Positions 1 to 12,319 of a DNA stretch of 64,000 bases are shown here, in pieces. The stretch spans positions 16,732,234-16,796,233 of the forward strand of contig JAVUNC010000019.1 of assembly GCA_032173965.1 (NCBI GenBank), written 5' to 3'. Positions within the stretch are counted from its first letter, which is position 1; every line of letters starts with the position of its first letter. Below the pieces are notes generated by a model. The model was not told the origin of the DNA. It made no database searches and saw only the letters and a program-made list of their open reading frames with translations. A program made the translations under genes and the position numbers. Source of the DNA: Sitta carolinensis. Its lineage: Eukaryota; Chordata; Aves; Passeriformes; Sittidae.

Positions 1-3000
1 AATTCTGTTAGAAGTTGATGAATGTCAGGAGTGATCATCCACTGGGAAATTTCTCCCAGCAGTTTTATGTGTCTGAGCCAAGTTAGTGAAACTTTCCATG
101 ACATTGGGATCCTAGTTCTTTAACAAGCCTTGCTGCTTCAACCTCCTCTGACTTGAAAAATGAACGAGAATTTTAAAATCTACCCCAAAGCTTAATGAGG
201 CTATTTTATTTCCAGGACATTTCGATGGGCCTTAAGCTAAGCACTAATACAAGCTCACAAATAATACAGGCGGCACAAATGCAACATTTTATGGCACAGA
301 TATAGAAAATGGATTAGAACCCACATATCTTTACCTCGTTGTGTCACAGTGCACCAATAAAATACATCTGAAAGCTCATTCCTAGAATTAATAAACACGT
401 TGAACTGCAGTGCTGGGAGTGTTAGGTCAGGAGCAAATTAATGTCATCAAGGCAGTGAAGCCTGACTAGGTATGGTGTGTGCCGCGTTTGGGCTGCTGAG
501 AAGGCTCCTTCCTCCACTGCTGATTAACTCTTGCCTGTGGTTAGTGGAGGCAGCAATGGTGAGAGGTGAACATGGCCTGTCAGGACAGTCTGGCTCCTGA
601 AATTGTTAACAATGCCTGTACGGGTCTCTGCCCAAAAAAGCTACCAAATTCAAAAATCCCAAACCAGTGTTGTGTATGCCCATTTAAGAAGAGAACTGAT
701 GAGTTGTTACGTGCACTCTGCCCTTCCCTTGCCTTCCCACCACTGGGATTTGCCTGCTCCTCTGGACAGGAAGACCATAACCACTGAGGAGCAGAGGGAG
801 TCACACACTGAAGGTCTGTGAGCAAAGCACCAGGGGTTCATGGAATCACCAACCACTCACAGAGACCCAGGAATGAGAGTGGACACCAGTCCTCTGCCCC
901 TCAGTGGTCATCCACCCCCAGGGTAAGGGCATCCTCTAAACATGACCAAATCAAAAGTTAGACAGAAGGCAGTCACAGAATATGAGCCTCCCATGAGTCC
1001 CCAAAGTCACCTCCCAGCAGGTGCCTTGGCAATCTTCCCAGGATAGCAGGTAGCCTCAGGCCCTTGGTGGCCCTGTCCAAGGCCAGCAGGAACAGCAGCT
1101 CCTATAGCTTGATTTCTTTGAAGACACTCCAAGGCCCACAAGCAGAAGAGGCATGGAGTGTGGGCAAAGCCAAGGATAGGAGAACTGTATTCAGCTTTTC
1201 AAGCTGTTCTGGAGGGCAATTTTATAAAACCAGAGCCTTGAGAAGGTGCCCAGAAGGTACCATAAGGGATCCATCACATGTGTATGCTGTGGTAAAAATA
1301 CAGAACTCAGTAGGACACCAGTGTTAAAATCCTATTTCTCCAGCCTTTTGTTGATTTAAAAGAGACACTTCTTTCTGACCCATGGCACGGCACCTTCTAT
1401 TCCAAAAAAATATAGATTTCAAGGCTGTATATTTTGTTTAATGCTATTTCCAGAAGAGACAGGAACCTGCATCACAGGCTGCCAGCCACAGCTTCCATGT
1501 TATCCCAGACATCTGATGCAGCATCTTCAGAAATGGCTGGGCCATGAGAAGCCCAAACTGCTCTTCATCTGCTTCATCTCATCCAAAAATGAGGTGTAAA
1601 CATCTCCCATTTCCATTACATTTCTGTCACCAAAGTTATGAGGCTGGGAAGGCTTTTTTAACATCTTCAAAGCACAAACAAAAAAACTTTGTCCCCTTCT
1701 CTCCCTAGTTCTGATTGTATGTCAGTATTTCTTGGCTCTGAAGTCTATAATCAGTGTAAGTGTGTTAGGGGGTTTGGGACTAAACAATAGAACAAATGTC
1801 ATTCATCAGCAGAGACTCTTTGGCAGGAGCTGAACGAGGCTCATGCCAGACAGAGAGACTGACACAAGTAAGCAAAGAAAAGTAAAAAGTTTCCCATTTC
1901 ATTGGAAATGTGCAATATACCGATTTTATAAACTAATCAAATAACATTAAAAGTGCTTACTAAGAAGATTAAAACTCTTCATTTCTTACGTAAATGGAAG
2001 ATTTGCAGGAAATGAAAAAGAAAGTGTAAGTATTTATTTCTAAAAATTACTGTCATCTTTTTCAAAGCTTTGACGGAAATGATTCCTTTTCTTTCCTCCA
2101 GCAAATCTAAGTTCTGTTTTCACTGCCTGGGGATCCAACTACCTTGTCACACATTCTGCACACACACTTAGTCAGCCAGCTACTAAAACAGAGGCAATAG
2201 GTTATGTTACTTCTGGAGGGAAGGACTGTTATCTCAGGAATTGGAATAGGTACAAAATGCATAACATTTCTAATCTCAAATACTAAATTTCCCCCAATAT
2301 TTTGCATTTTCAGCTTTCAGATTTTACCAGGTAATTGAAATGTCCTCATGTGAGAATTACCAATTAGTTTAAGCAGCAATGGAAACATTTATCCAGAGTG
2401 AGGTGGTTGAATTCTGAAAAAAAACCATTTCAACAGCATTGATTAAACAGTATTTCCATATTCTCTGCTGATCTGATTTATTAAGCAAACATTTAATGTC
2501 TCAGTGACCCATATTTCACAACAATACCAGGACATCATTCAACAGGACACTACAACAGATTAGATGAATAAACTTTACTGGTAGTTTAGTCAAAAATCTA
2601 ACTGATCACAAACAATAATATCTCTGTTTACCAGAACAAATATTTACATTTTACATATGCAAAACTGGCAGTATTTTCTTTCACAGTGACAACAAATATA
2701 TGCAGCTCTTTTTGTCAATGTATCTTTTATTATTGACTATTTAAGAACTTCACCCTTTAACAACTGACTTCCTTAGCTCATCGTTAACCTTCATAAAGTT
2801 AAATCTTCACATGGCTTTACAATGTGCTTCCCGTAAAAATGGCACATGTCCCTTGCTTTTTTATGGGTTCTAGGCAGAAAACTTCAAGAAAAGTCAGAGA
2901 TGTGTGCAGTAATGGCCAACTAAGCTGTCATCTGACCTAGAAACGGAACTTCTTGAATCACAAGCACAAGTGAGCGACTTAATTTCCTATGACATCTGCA

Positions 3001-5002
3001 GTTACATCTGGACATTTCCCTTTAGTCCATCTGTATTTGGCAGTCCTGCAGTGTGTAGCATTTGCCCAAAGAATGCCAGATTGCTGCTGACCCTCACAAG
3101 TCCACACGCATTTGTCTTCCTTTGAAGAGAGACAGGTCCTGACAGTTCTGTTAAAAATTTTTAAATAATCATTTCTCTATCTCAACTCAAAATAATTCAC
3201 TCCTCTCCTGAGATGGACACTTTTTTGATCGCCTGCATCTTGTTTGCTATGTCCCATCTCAGAGTGACCATGAGTTTGTGAAAATGAGGCTGTCACCCAG
3301 AACAAAACCTTTTTATACTTCACTGGTTCAAAGCCAGTTTCATGGCTTTTCCCCACACTCCAACATATGGTAGCACAGAAAGGGATTTTCTGAAATTCAG
3401 GTCCAATGTTCTTGTTCCAGCCTTCCAGGAACTCGTTTAGAATTTTCCATGTATAATGCTGTATTAGCCTTCCTGTAGTAACTATTTGTTCCTCTGTGCT
3501 GCTTGTGGCAGGCCTGAACAGCCTGTCATCTTCCTTTAGGATGACTTTTAACAATGCTAAAGCATCTACGAGGAACATTTTAATCCAGACTAGCTAAATC
3601 ACTGTCCTAGATATTTTTCTTTTCTCAGTGTGACTCTCTGAGGGCTGCATCTCTCGTGACTGTTGCTGTGACAGTTGCTATTTCTGCAGAGGTGAACGTG
3701 ATAGCTCAGCTGGGGAAATGAGACCAGTATACAACCAGCTGCAAGTCTGCATTTTAATAACTTCAAAGTAATGTTATTTCACATGCCTCTGTTAAGATTT
3801 CTGTCAGAAATCTTGTGGATAAAGTTACAGGAAAAAATGCTTGCCAAAATAGCATTTTTTTAAATACTGAATTAGGAATATTCAAAGAGAGCAAATTCTG
3901 GATTTGTAACACAAGCTTTTCACTGTTTTCACACCTTCCCACATCTGCAAACCTTGCACACTCATTAAGGGAGCAGGAAGCCCTTGGGACAATATGGAAG
4001 GAATGCAGTACAGGTCAAGCCCTGAATGAGTGAAGTGAGCAGTCTGAAGATCCAGAGATTTTTTTTCTGAAAAAAAGACTCATCAAACCATTTCAGATGA
4101 AGAGGAAGCCGAGGAAAATCAAAATTCGTGGTGAGCATTCCCAGAACACAGAAAATGATGGGGATTTCACTGTATAATTAGTTTGCTGTAAATTGCTCTC
4201 TGATTTCTTCAATGCGTCATACCTTGAGCGTATCTGAGCCACGTGATTACTGAGGTGCTGATGAGCCACTTTTCCAGCCTTGCCTCTGGTTTGGGCTTAA
4301 AGAACAGATCCAGTAGAGGTGAGTCAGTTCTACTCTGCAGTGCTGGAGAGAGAGGACCTGACCACCTTTTCTTTTAGATAGATGGTGACTCATACCAAAG
4401 TACCTATTATGCTCAACTGATTCAGGGTTTTATAGAATACAATACATTCCTGCCTTGTACAAATCACAGTATGTTTGTATAGATGTAACTTTCTGCCCAG
4501 TTTCTCAGTCAGAATCAAGTCACTGCTAGCTCTGAGACTGAGGGAGGGGTAGTGCTGTTGGTTTTTGAGTAGTGTAAAAGAGCACAGCTGCAGCCCTGTT
4601 TCCTTGGGGCATGTAAAGGACGGTGTTCAAGGCTTCCTGAGCTTCTGTCGTGCTCTGTGAGCTCCAGTTGCACTTCCAGTGGAAAGGAGGAGCAGCTCCA
4701 GGCTCGTCCTCTGTGTAATGCACTATGCATTATTGAAGTGTTTGAACTCCAGACGTTGGCTTTGTGAACAGGCTCCTCTGTTACTGTGTCCAGAGAGTTA
4801 AAAAGGGCTTAATTATGGCCAAACTGAGCTTCCTCTTCCACTGAAATGTTTTGAGAAATACCTATGTTAAAGAGCTGCTCTCTTAACATAAGAACTGCCA
4901 TTCTTTCAGTAACAACACCCTTAATAAACCTGGAGTACTCCTGACAAAGCTCCCTGTTGCTCTGGAAGTTGACCCAGTTAGTGCTGTCCCAGCCCAACAG
5001 CC
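1..5002. other. AT-rich non-coding sequence
   Basis: No recognisable exon of a known family, RNA gene or mobile element. It contains an isolated CACGTG E-box at 4,240 and a weak Cys-rich terminal-exon candidate on the minus strand at 2,979-3,147. The 133-codon minus frame at 3,177-3,578 matches nothing I know and is within chance expectation. Confidence 0.6.
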
Positions 5003-6285
5003 TGTGATGGGTTGGCCCTGGCTGGGTGCCAGGTGCCCACCAAAGCCACAACCTCCACGGGACAGGGGAGAGAAAATACAACAAAAGGCTTGTGGGTTGA
5101 GATAAGGGCAGGGAGGTGATTGAACAATTTTTCTCATAGGTGAAGCAGACCCAGCTTGGGGAAAGTTATTGAATTTATTACCAATCAAACCAGAGTAGGG
5201 AAAATCCTAGAACCTTTCCCTCACCCTTCCCTCCTTCCTCAACTCAACTTTACTCCTGATTCTCTACCTTCTCCCTCCAGCAGGGAATGGGGACTGCAGT
5301 CAGTCCATCACATGTTGACTCTGCTGCTCCTTCATCCTCAGGGGAAGAATCCTCACATGCTTCCTGTGTCCAAGTATGGGGTTCCACCCATGGGAGACAG
5401 TCCTCCATCCAATTCTGAAACTGAGTCCTTCCCATGGGCTGCTGTTCTTCCAGAACTACTCCAGCATGGGCCCCTTCCACAGGGTGCAGTCCTTCAGGAA
5501 CAGGCTGCTCCAGTGTGGGTCCATTCCATGGGATGCAATCCTTCAGGAACAGGCTGCTCCAGTGTGGCTCCATTCCACGGGGTGCAATCCTTCAGGAACA
5601 GGCTGCTCCAGTGTGGGTCCATTCCATGGGATGCAATCCTTCAGGAACAGGCTGCTCCAGTGTGGCTCTATTCCATGGGGTGCAATCCTTCAGGAACAGG
5701 CTGCTCCAGAGTGAATTCCCCATAGGATCACAAGTCCTGCCAGCCAACCTGCTCCAGCATGGGCTCCTCTCTCCCTGGCTTCTCAGGTCCTGCCAGGAGC
5801 CTTCTCCAGTGCGAGCTTCCCATGAGGTCCCAGCCTATAAGGGCACCCCCCTGCTCTGGCATGGGTCTCCTCCATGGACAGCAGGTGGATTTCTGCTCCC
5901 CTCTGGACCTCTGTGGGCTGCAAGAGCACAGCTGGCTCACCATGGTCTGCTCCACAGGCTGTGGGAGAATCTCTGGTCCAGCACTTGGAGCGCCTCCTCC
6001 CACTCCTTCACTAGCCTTGGAGTCTGCAGAGCTATTCCTCCTACATTTTCTCACTCCTCCCTCTGGCTGCAGTTGCTCTTGTGCAGGATTTTTCCCCCTT
6101 TTTAAATCTGTTATTCCAGAGGCGCTGCCACCATCGCTCACAGCCTCAGCCTTGGCCAGTGGCAGGTTCATCTTGGAGCCAGCTGGCACTGGTTCTATTG
6201 AACCCAGGGGAAGTTTTTAGCAGCTTCTCACAGAATTTGCCCCTTATATCCCCCCAAAAAAACCTTCCCACACAAACCCAGCAGA
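5003..6285 (+). mobile_element. Solo LTR of an avian ERVL-like endogenous retrovirus
   Basis: The block opens TGTGATGGGTTGGCCCTGGC and ends near CACACAAACCCAGCAGA, the two ends I associate with a common avian ERVL-type LTR. Between them are the typical GACAGGGGAGAGAAAATA segment, a minisatellite of CTGCTCCAGTGTGG units, and a CTGCTCC/CATGG-rich 3' half. No gag, pol or env frame and no second LTR copy are present, so this is a recombined solo LTR. I cannot identify a clean 5-bp target duplication; the left flank is CAGCC and the right flank is close to CAGAC. The exact right boundary and the orientation are from memory of the family. Confidence 0.72.
5491..5718 (+). repeat. 49-bp tandem minisatellite inside the LTR, about 4.7 copies
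   Basis: The box CCTTCAGGAACAGGCTGCTC recurs at 5491, 5540, 5589, 5638 and 5687, an exact 49-bp period. Each unit continues into CAGTGTGG and a CCATTCCATGGG-like box with one or two substitutions. Because 49 is not a multiple of three, the repeat is read in all three plus-strand frames without stops. This explains the long overlapping plus-strand open frames between 5,156 and 6,105, none of which is a gene. Confidence 0.92.
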
Positions 6286-9200
6286 CAGACACATTTCTCT
6301 GATTGCTCTGGTGAGCTCCCTGTCTCCTGTGAGTCAGCTCAGGAGACTGAGCTCTACAATACTCAATTGTAGCTTGTCCTGCTGGACAGCTTGTCCCAAA
6401 TAAAGCAGTGAAATCATCACTGTGAGACATGATCTCCAAAATGACCATGACTTTGTTCCTTTCTCCAGCCCATAAAACCATTCATCCGAGCAACTGCTTA
6501 CGAGCACAGGCACGATGTTCACAAATCCCAGCTCGCAGTGGGATCTCATCACTTCTGACGATCCCCTTTTTATAGTCTACCACTTCCATTCACTCACATG
6601 TCTTCAGCTGTGAGGCAGCAATCTAACCCCCCATCTGGCACTATTAATTTGCACTGATAACTTCATAGCTCTTCTGAAACAGGCTTCTATTTCTAACACA
6701 CTTGAAAAAAAGGCCTTTTTTAGGCTTTCTAGTTAAAGGAAAAATGTCTGGACTCTGCCTTGTGATATCACAAACACTGGTTTGCTTTTATTTTCAATTT
6801 TAAGTGCTGCAGAGCAAGTGCACATCTCCAACATTGCAGTGAGTGGGTAGCAGTTGTTATCCTTTTGCTCTGCTATTTGTCTCTGAGACACCAACTACAG
6901 GGGACACTGCTCACAAATCCTGCCATCCTGCTGTCCTTCTGTCTATAAGACTGAGATAGGAGTAAGGATGCACCTCTGCACCTCCTCTTTGTGAAATGCA
7001 GATGGAACAGAAGGCTGTGGCTGCTGAGGGGATGCAGACTAGGCACCAGGAGTGAGAGTGTTTTGTAAACACTTCAGGACACCTTTAAAATGACTCTATC
7101 AAAAACTTGAGGATTGACGTTTACTTTTTAAGTCTAGGTAATTGTTAATGGTGTGCCTTTAGGGAAAGAACAGCAAGAAAGAGAACTGAACAAAAAGCCA
7201 ATCTTGTCCCTTCTCTTGAGTCTGCTGGCCTTTGTCTTTTTTTTGTGTGTTGGGTTTGTGCTTTTTTGGGTTTGTACTTTTTTAGTTTTTTTTTTCATTC
7301 CCCTAGTTATTCATTCTGCTTTTTATCCTCTTCTCCTCTTCTTTGTCCTTATTGGTACAGTGAATTATTTTTTGGTTGAGATAAAGTAACTCTTCTAAGA
7401 CCAGGAACTGGCCAACTGTGTTTGGCAATACTGGAGAGCCTGGTTAAATTTTGAAAGATCTCTGACTTCCCTGCTGCAGCAAGTTGATTGTTTTGAGAAA
7501 TAGATTCTGCAGGCATGAATGGAAGAACTCTGTCTGGAGAACAGCTGAGTGTACAACACATTTCTTGGAAATGTCATCGCAAAAACAGAATACAAAAAAG
7601 AGGGTAAAGAAATTGAAATCTTTAAATTGCTTTGAAGTCTCACATTCTGTGCTTGAACATCTAATTTCCAGCATCAAGGAGCCTGTCCTGGCCTTTGGAT
7701 CAGCATCTTATCACTTCACCTGCTAGGCTGGGGAGTCTTTTAAAAGTTTTGGGAGTAAACTTCTAGGTGCAAGTAAAGGCTTTCTGAAGGCAAGGAAAGG
7801 ACAGAAATATGGGATCCTTACTGGGAAAGAATGGAGCTCTTAAGAACATGAACTCTAAAGAGGAAAGCAAGGAATAATTTGTTTACCATAAAAGAATAGA
7901 GGTAACCACAGGAAAATCATAGTATGGCAGCAGCAGAGCTGCTCACCAATTTAAACAGCAGTTTAATAACTTCACAGATAAATGTTTGCATCCACAATAA
8001 AGAATTTATTGAATTCCACTGTTCAATTAAAAACCATATATTGTCACATTCTTCACTGTGGGCAGTTTTTGAAATCAAAACTGGAATATTGTATTGCTGG
8101 AGAAGCAGTTAAGACAGAGAAGCCCTGCAACCCATGGGATGTCCTGTTTTATAGGGGGTTCAGTTCACTGATGGGTAACTCCTGGCCTCTTACTCAATGA
8201 CCCAGTCAAAGGAGAGGGAAACACTGGGCTCCTTGTAGCTGAGAGAGTTAGCTCTTCATCTCCACCTGCACTCTGTTCCTGTCTTCCTACTCTTTCCCTG
8301 GTGTCCCTCTGTTATCTGGGTGGCCCATTACCTGTAGAGCTTTATCTATCCATACCAAGCCCCCTGTCCTAAATGGGGCTGGAAGGGGTCTTTCTCTGCA
8401 CCTCCTTCTCTTGAGAGGGCAATTTCCCTCAGGGCATTTGGGGAACATGATGAGAGCAGAGGCTGCAGAATTTGAGGTAGGACTGGGAGGAGACCCCAGA
8501 CTCCAAGTAAAAAAAAAGGCAGCACAGCTATTGAGGCCTCCAGAGGATGAGAGACACAGCTTGGCTCTTCTGTCACATGCTACCCTCTATCAGCCTGCTT
8601 AATACTGTAACCTTAAGTGCCCTGGGCATTAATCTGGAAATTGGGGACCTTTGGTGTGACGTTGGCAGCTCTCTTGCATTCTTATTTGTCAGCCTGTTAG
8701 AAGGGCACACCTGTTCTTGTTTACCAAGCTTAGAAAATGATCCTCGGAGCCTGCAAGTTGCTTCAGGAGCAGCCAATTTAAAACAGTTAATTAAGAAAAA
8801 GGTAAAGAGACAATACAATGATTTAAAAATGCCTTGCTCATATTGAAAATCTAAAGCCTGCAGATGGCCCTACTGTTGCATTACAGAGTCAGTCTCCAGC
8901 GTTTTCAATTATACTTAGTGCATTCCTGGTGCCTCGAGGGGTTTTTCCACTGTCTCTTGACGTGCTCATTTCTAAAATGAACGAAACTGACAGCAAAGAA
9001 CCATCCAAGCCTTTTTTTTCTCCTCCTCTCTTTTTTTTTCTGTTAAATAAGAAAACCTCTTAGGAACATCAGACTTGAAGAGACTTGCTGTCTTATCAAG
9101 TCCAGTCTCTTGTGACCACTACCAGCCACGCCACTTAATCCCTTTCCTGCACTCATCCAGCACCACCTTAAGCCCCTCTGCTGCACTTGCCTTTCTGCCT

Positions 9201-12200
9201 CTTGCCTCAACCACCGGTATAATAAAAGACCTACATTTTCAGGAATTGCAAATTCCATATCCCGAGAACACGTTTTTAATGGCAGAAAAGCTGCAGGAAA
9301 TCTTTCAGTAAGCTCTGCAACCAGTACCTGTCTCCATACAGCTGAGCAAATAAAACAAACACTTCTCTGGGGAGAACTGGCTGTTGGAAGCCAGTAGTGA
9401 ATTCCAGTTTAATTTGGTTTGCATGCCTTGGTTTGTTTCTTGAGGGCTTTTCACATCCTTGAGTGTCACTTAGGTGAATGCTCTCTGGAAAAGCAAATTT
9501 TTGGCTGAAATACTCAAATATTCACGAAACATACCTGGGCTGTATGTCCAGCTGTCGTGTTACTGGTTTGGAATTGGTGCTGCTGAAGGGAGAGGGCTCA
9601 GTCCCACCCTCCCCTGTAGCTCTGGAGGAACACAGAGCTCTGGCAAAGTCCTGGTCTTGTGAAATGCACGAGCAAATGCATGAATGTTTCATCCACCTCC
9701 TGGTCTGAGATCTCGTCTTTCTCTTGCTGTCATGAATGCAATAGTAATAACCTGGATTTACATGGCACCTTCCAGCCAAGCCTTTTACTAACCTCTGGGT
9801 AACCATGGGTAACACCCTGTCAAATTCTAGGTAAGTGGGTAAATGACAGCCACCTTTTTTTGGAGAATGTTGCATTTTAGGGGTATTGAGTTCAGGTCAC
9901 CACCCCCAGGCAGTGGAAACTGCTGTGCCCTAATATTCATAAAAATATCTTTTCAAAGGTAAGGGGTACTTGTCCTACATCTGAAGCTGAGGGATACAAA
10001 CTGGAAGTTGTTTTAATCTCAGCTTTTTCTTTTAAGGATGGAGGCTGCTGAGGCACTTGGTAGAGGTTACATTTATTTAATGTGTGAATCCAGATATTCC
10101 ATGTACATTCCTGGTGTTTTAATCCCTAACCCCCAATATATGAAGTTCAGATGTTACCGAACATCTCTAGTCCAATTAATTGCCAGCACCTTCCTACTGC
10201 TTTCTGTCAAAAAGCAAATTATCCCTGTGAGATGGGCACAGAAATTTCTCTCCTAAGGATGTCAGTGGCTGTCAGGGCCAGCACTGCAGGGCACAGGCAG
10301 CCCTGAGCCTGCAGAGGTTTATGCCCATGTGTGTGCACAGGGTGCAGGCTGCAGGCAGCAATCCCCTGGACCAAACAGCAATCCCCTGAAGCCTGCAGAA
10401 ATGCAAGCTTGGCTAAATCCCTCCAAGGTGAATGGTGAGGTGCCTGAGGATGTGAATGGGACCAGACTGAACAAAAAAATACTAGCGCAGGGAGGAGAAA
10501 GAAAACTTTAATTTGCATCTAAAGCATAGTGAAGCTAATTTTAGTACCTTTTATTTAAAAAAATGCTTAAATATGCATGGGAGACTTCTGTTCCTGTTTA
10601 AAAAAAGAATCAGTGAATGGTAACACTATTTTGACAGATGAGCTCTTCTTTCTGCAGAAGTATACTTTTGTTTCGTGAAATATTTTAGAGTAGCTGGAGG
10701 AAATATATTTACCTCTGTAAGACAGATCAAGGAACTGGCATCTGCACAGTTCCACTGGGAACTATAATTTCCAGAATTGGGAAAAAGAACCAAAGGAGAG
10801 GTTGGCACATCGTCCAAATAACTGTTTTTATCCAAAAGGAAAAATAGAACTACTGCTTCTTCTGCGACTGTGTTGCAATTCAGGAATGGAATTCCTCTCC
10901 TTTGGGTGGAAAATATAACAAATAAATACAGCATGGCAAACACTAAGCTATGAAGTGATCAGAGCTTTAGTTTTCAATCTAAACTTGTAGTCTCTTTGAC
11001 AGACTAGTGGTAGTGAAAGTCTTTGGAGATTTTCTGGGATTTTTAATAAAGGACTCTGCTGGGATTTTTAGCAAGGGAATGCTACTGAGAAAATGTGGGA
11101 GATGGAAGAGATCAATGCAAAATTACAAACATGCTCTACCAAGCACTCTTCAGTGCCTTGTATGTGCAAACTCCCTGATAATTTGTAGGTTTTGAGGAAG
11201 AAATAGCAAATCTTGCATTAATTTCACAAATCACCTACATGAAACATCCTTTTGTAATGTCTAGGATACAAATTTAGTTGTTAGCACTGCCATAGTCTAT
11301 GATAACTCTCTTTTTACTCATGGATTCTACCAGTAAATGCTGGCACAAAAACTTGGTCATATGAAAAGCACAAGGAAAACTATAATTGTAGTGAAAACAC
11401 ATAAGAACCTCTCTTGTTCTCTTTTAGACACTTATACACTGAGATTTAGCTTTACCTCTGTTCTTTCATATTTCAACCCTGGGAATACAGTGTCTCGGCC
11501 ATTAAGATTACTGCCTTTAAAAACTTGAGGGAAGAAGCATAATTTTCCTGCACACTTACTGGAATGCAGGAAAACTTCACACTACTTCCCAACTTGAAAG
11601 AAAAATTAATGGCTACAGCTAGGAATTTCTGACTTTTTCTGCCTTTAGGAGAAAGTTCAGCTATGTCCTGGGTTTTACACCATATTCAAGTTCTGCTGGT
11701 GTTAAGTACCAGCAGAGTGCAGCAGAACCCAACCTGAAATAGAGGCGTAACGTGCAGGATTCCTCCTCTGCTGTTTCATCACTGCTCCCTGTCACCATTT
11801 CCGAGGCAGCCTGGCCGTGTGAGCCTCGGCAGTGAGGGTCTGTGACAATGACACCAAACCAGTAAAAAAACGGGGATGGGGTTTGGAAGGGCAGCATTCT
11901 AAATGAGTTCTTTATTTTAGAAGAGCTGCTCCTTAATCAAATAGACCCGTTTCTGGTTTAAAACACGAAGTCCCAGATTATTGGCCTGTAGAGTAGCACA
12001 GCACTCAATTACGCCAGTTTACAACAATTGACAGTTAATAATGAGTTAAATCCCATTCAAAAAGTGAAATACAGCACTGTTAGCTCTTAAGAAGAAGCAA
12101 AAATCTCTTATATTGCCAGACAGAGCACAGCTTGGTCAGCACTAACATTCAGCTCTAAAAGGCCAGGAACAGGAATGATTAATTACTTAGTGTTTCCCTC

Positions 12201-12270
12201 TTCTCCTCCTTGTGCCTGCAGTAGAATTCAGCTTTCTCCAGTGGGTGAGATAACATACCATGCCTCTTAT

Positions 12271-12319
<49 letters not shown>

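Noticed and set aside
5156..6105. Overlapping plus-strand frames of 112-223 codons
   Set aside because: They are generated by the 49-bp LTR minisatellite read in rotating frames; there is no retroviral protein motif.
9060..9260. Possible ancient SINE/LINE fragment
   Set aside because: Vague resemblance only; I cannot match it to a specific repeat consensus without a search.
12200..12310. Poly-A tract as the tail of a processed pseudogene
   Set aside because: Upstream sequence matches no transcript I recognise and no target duplication is visible.
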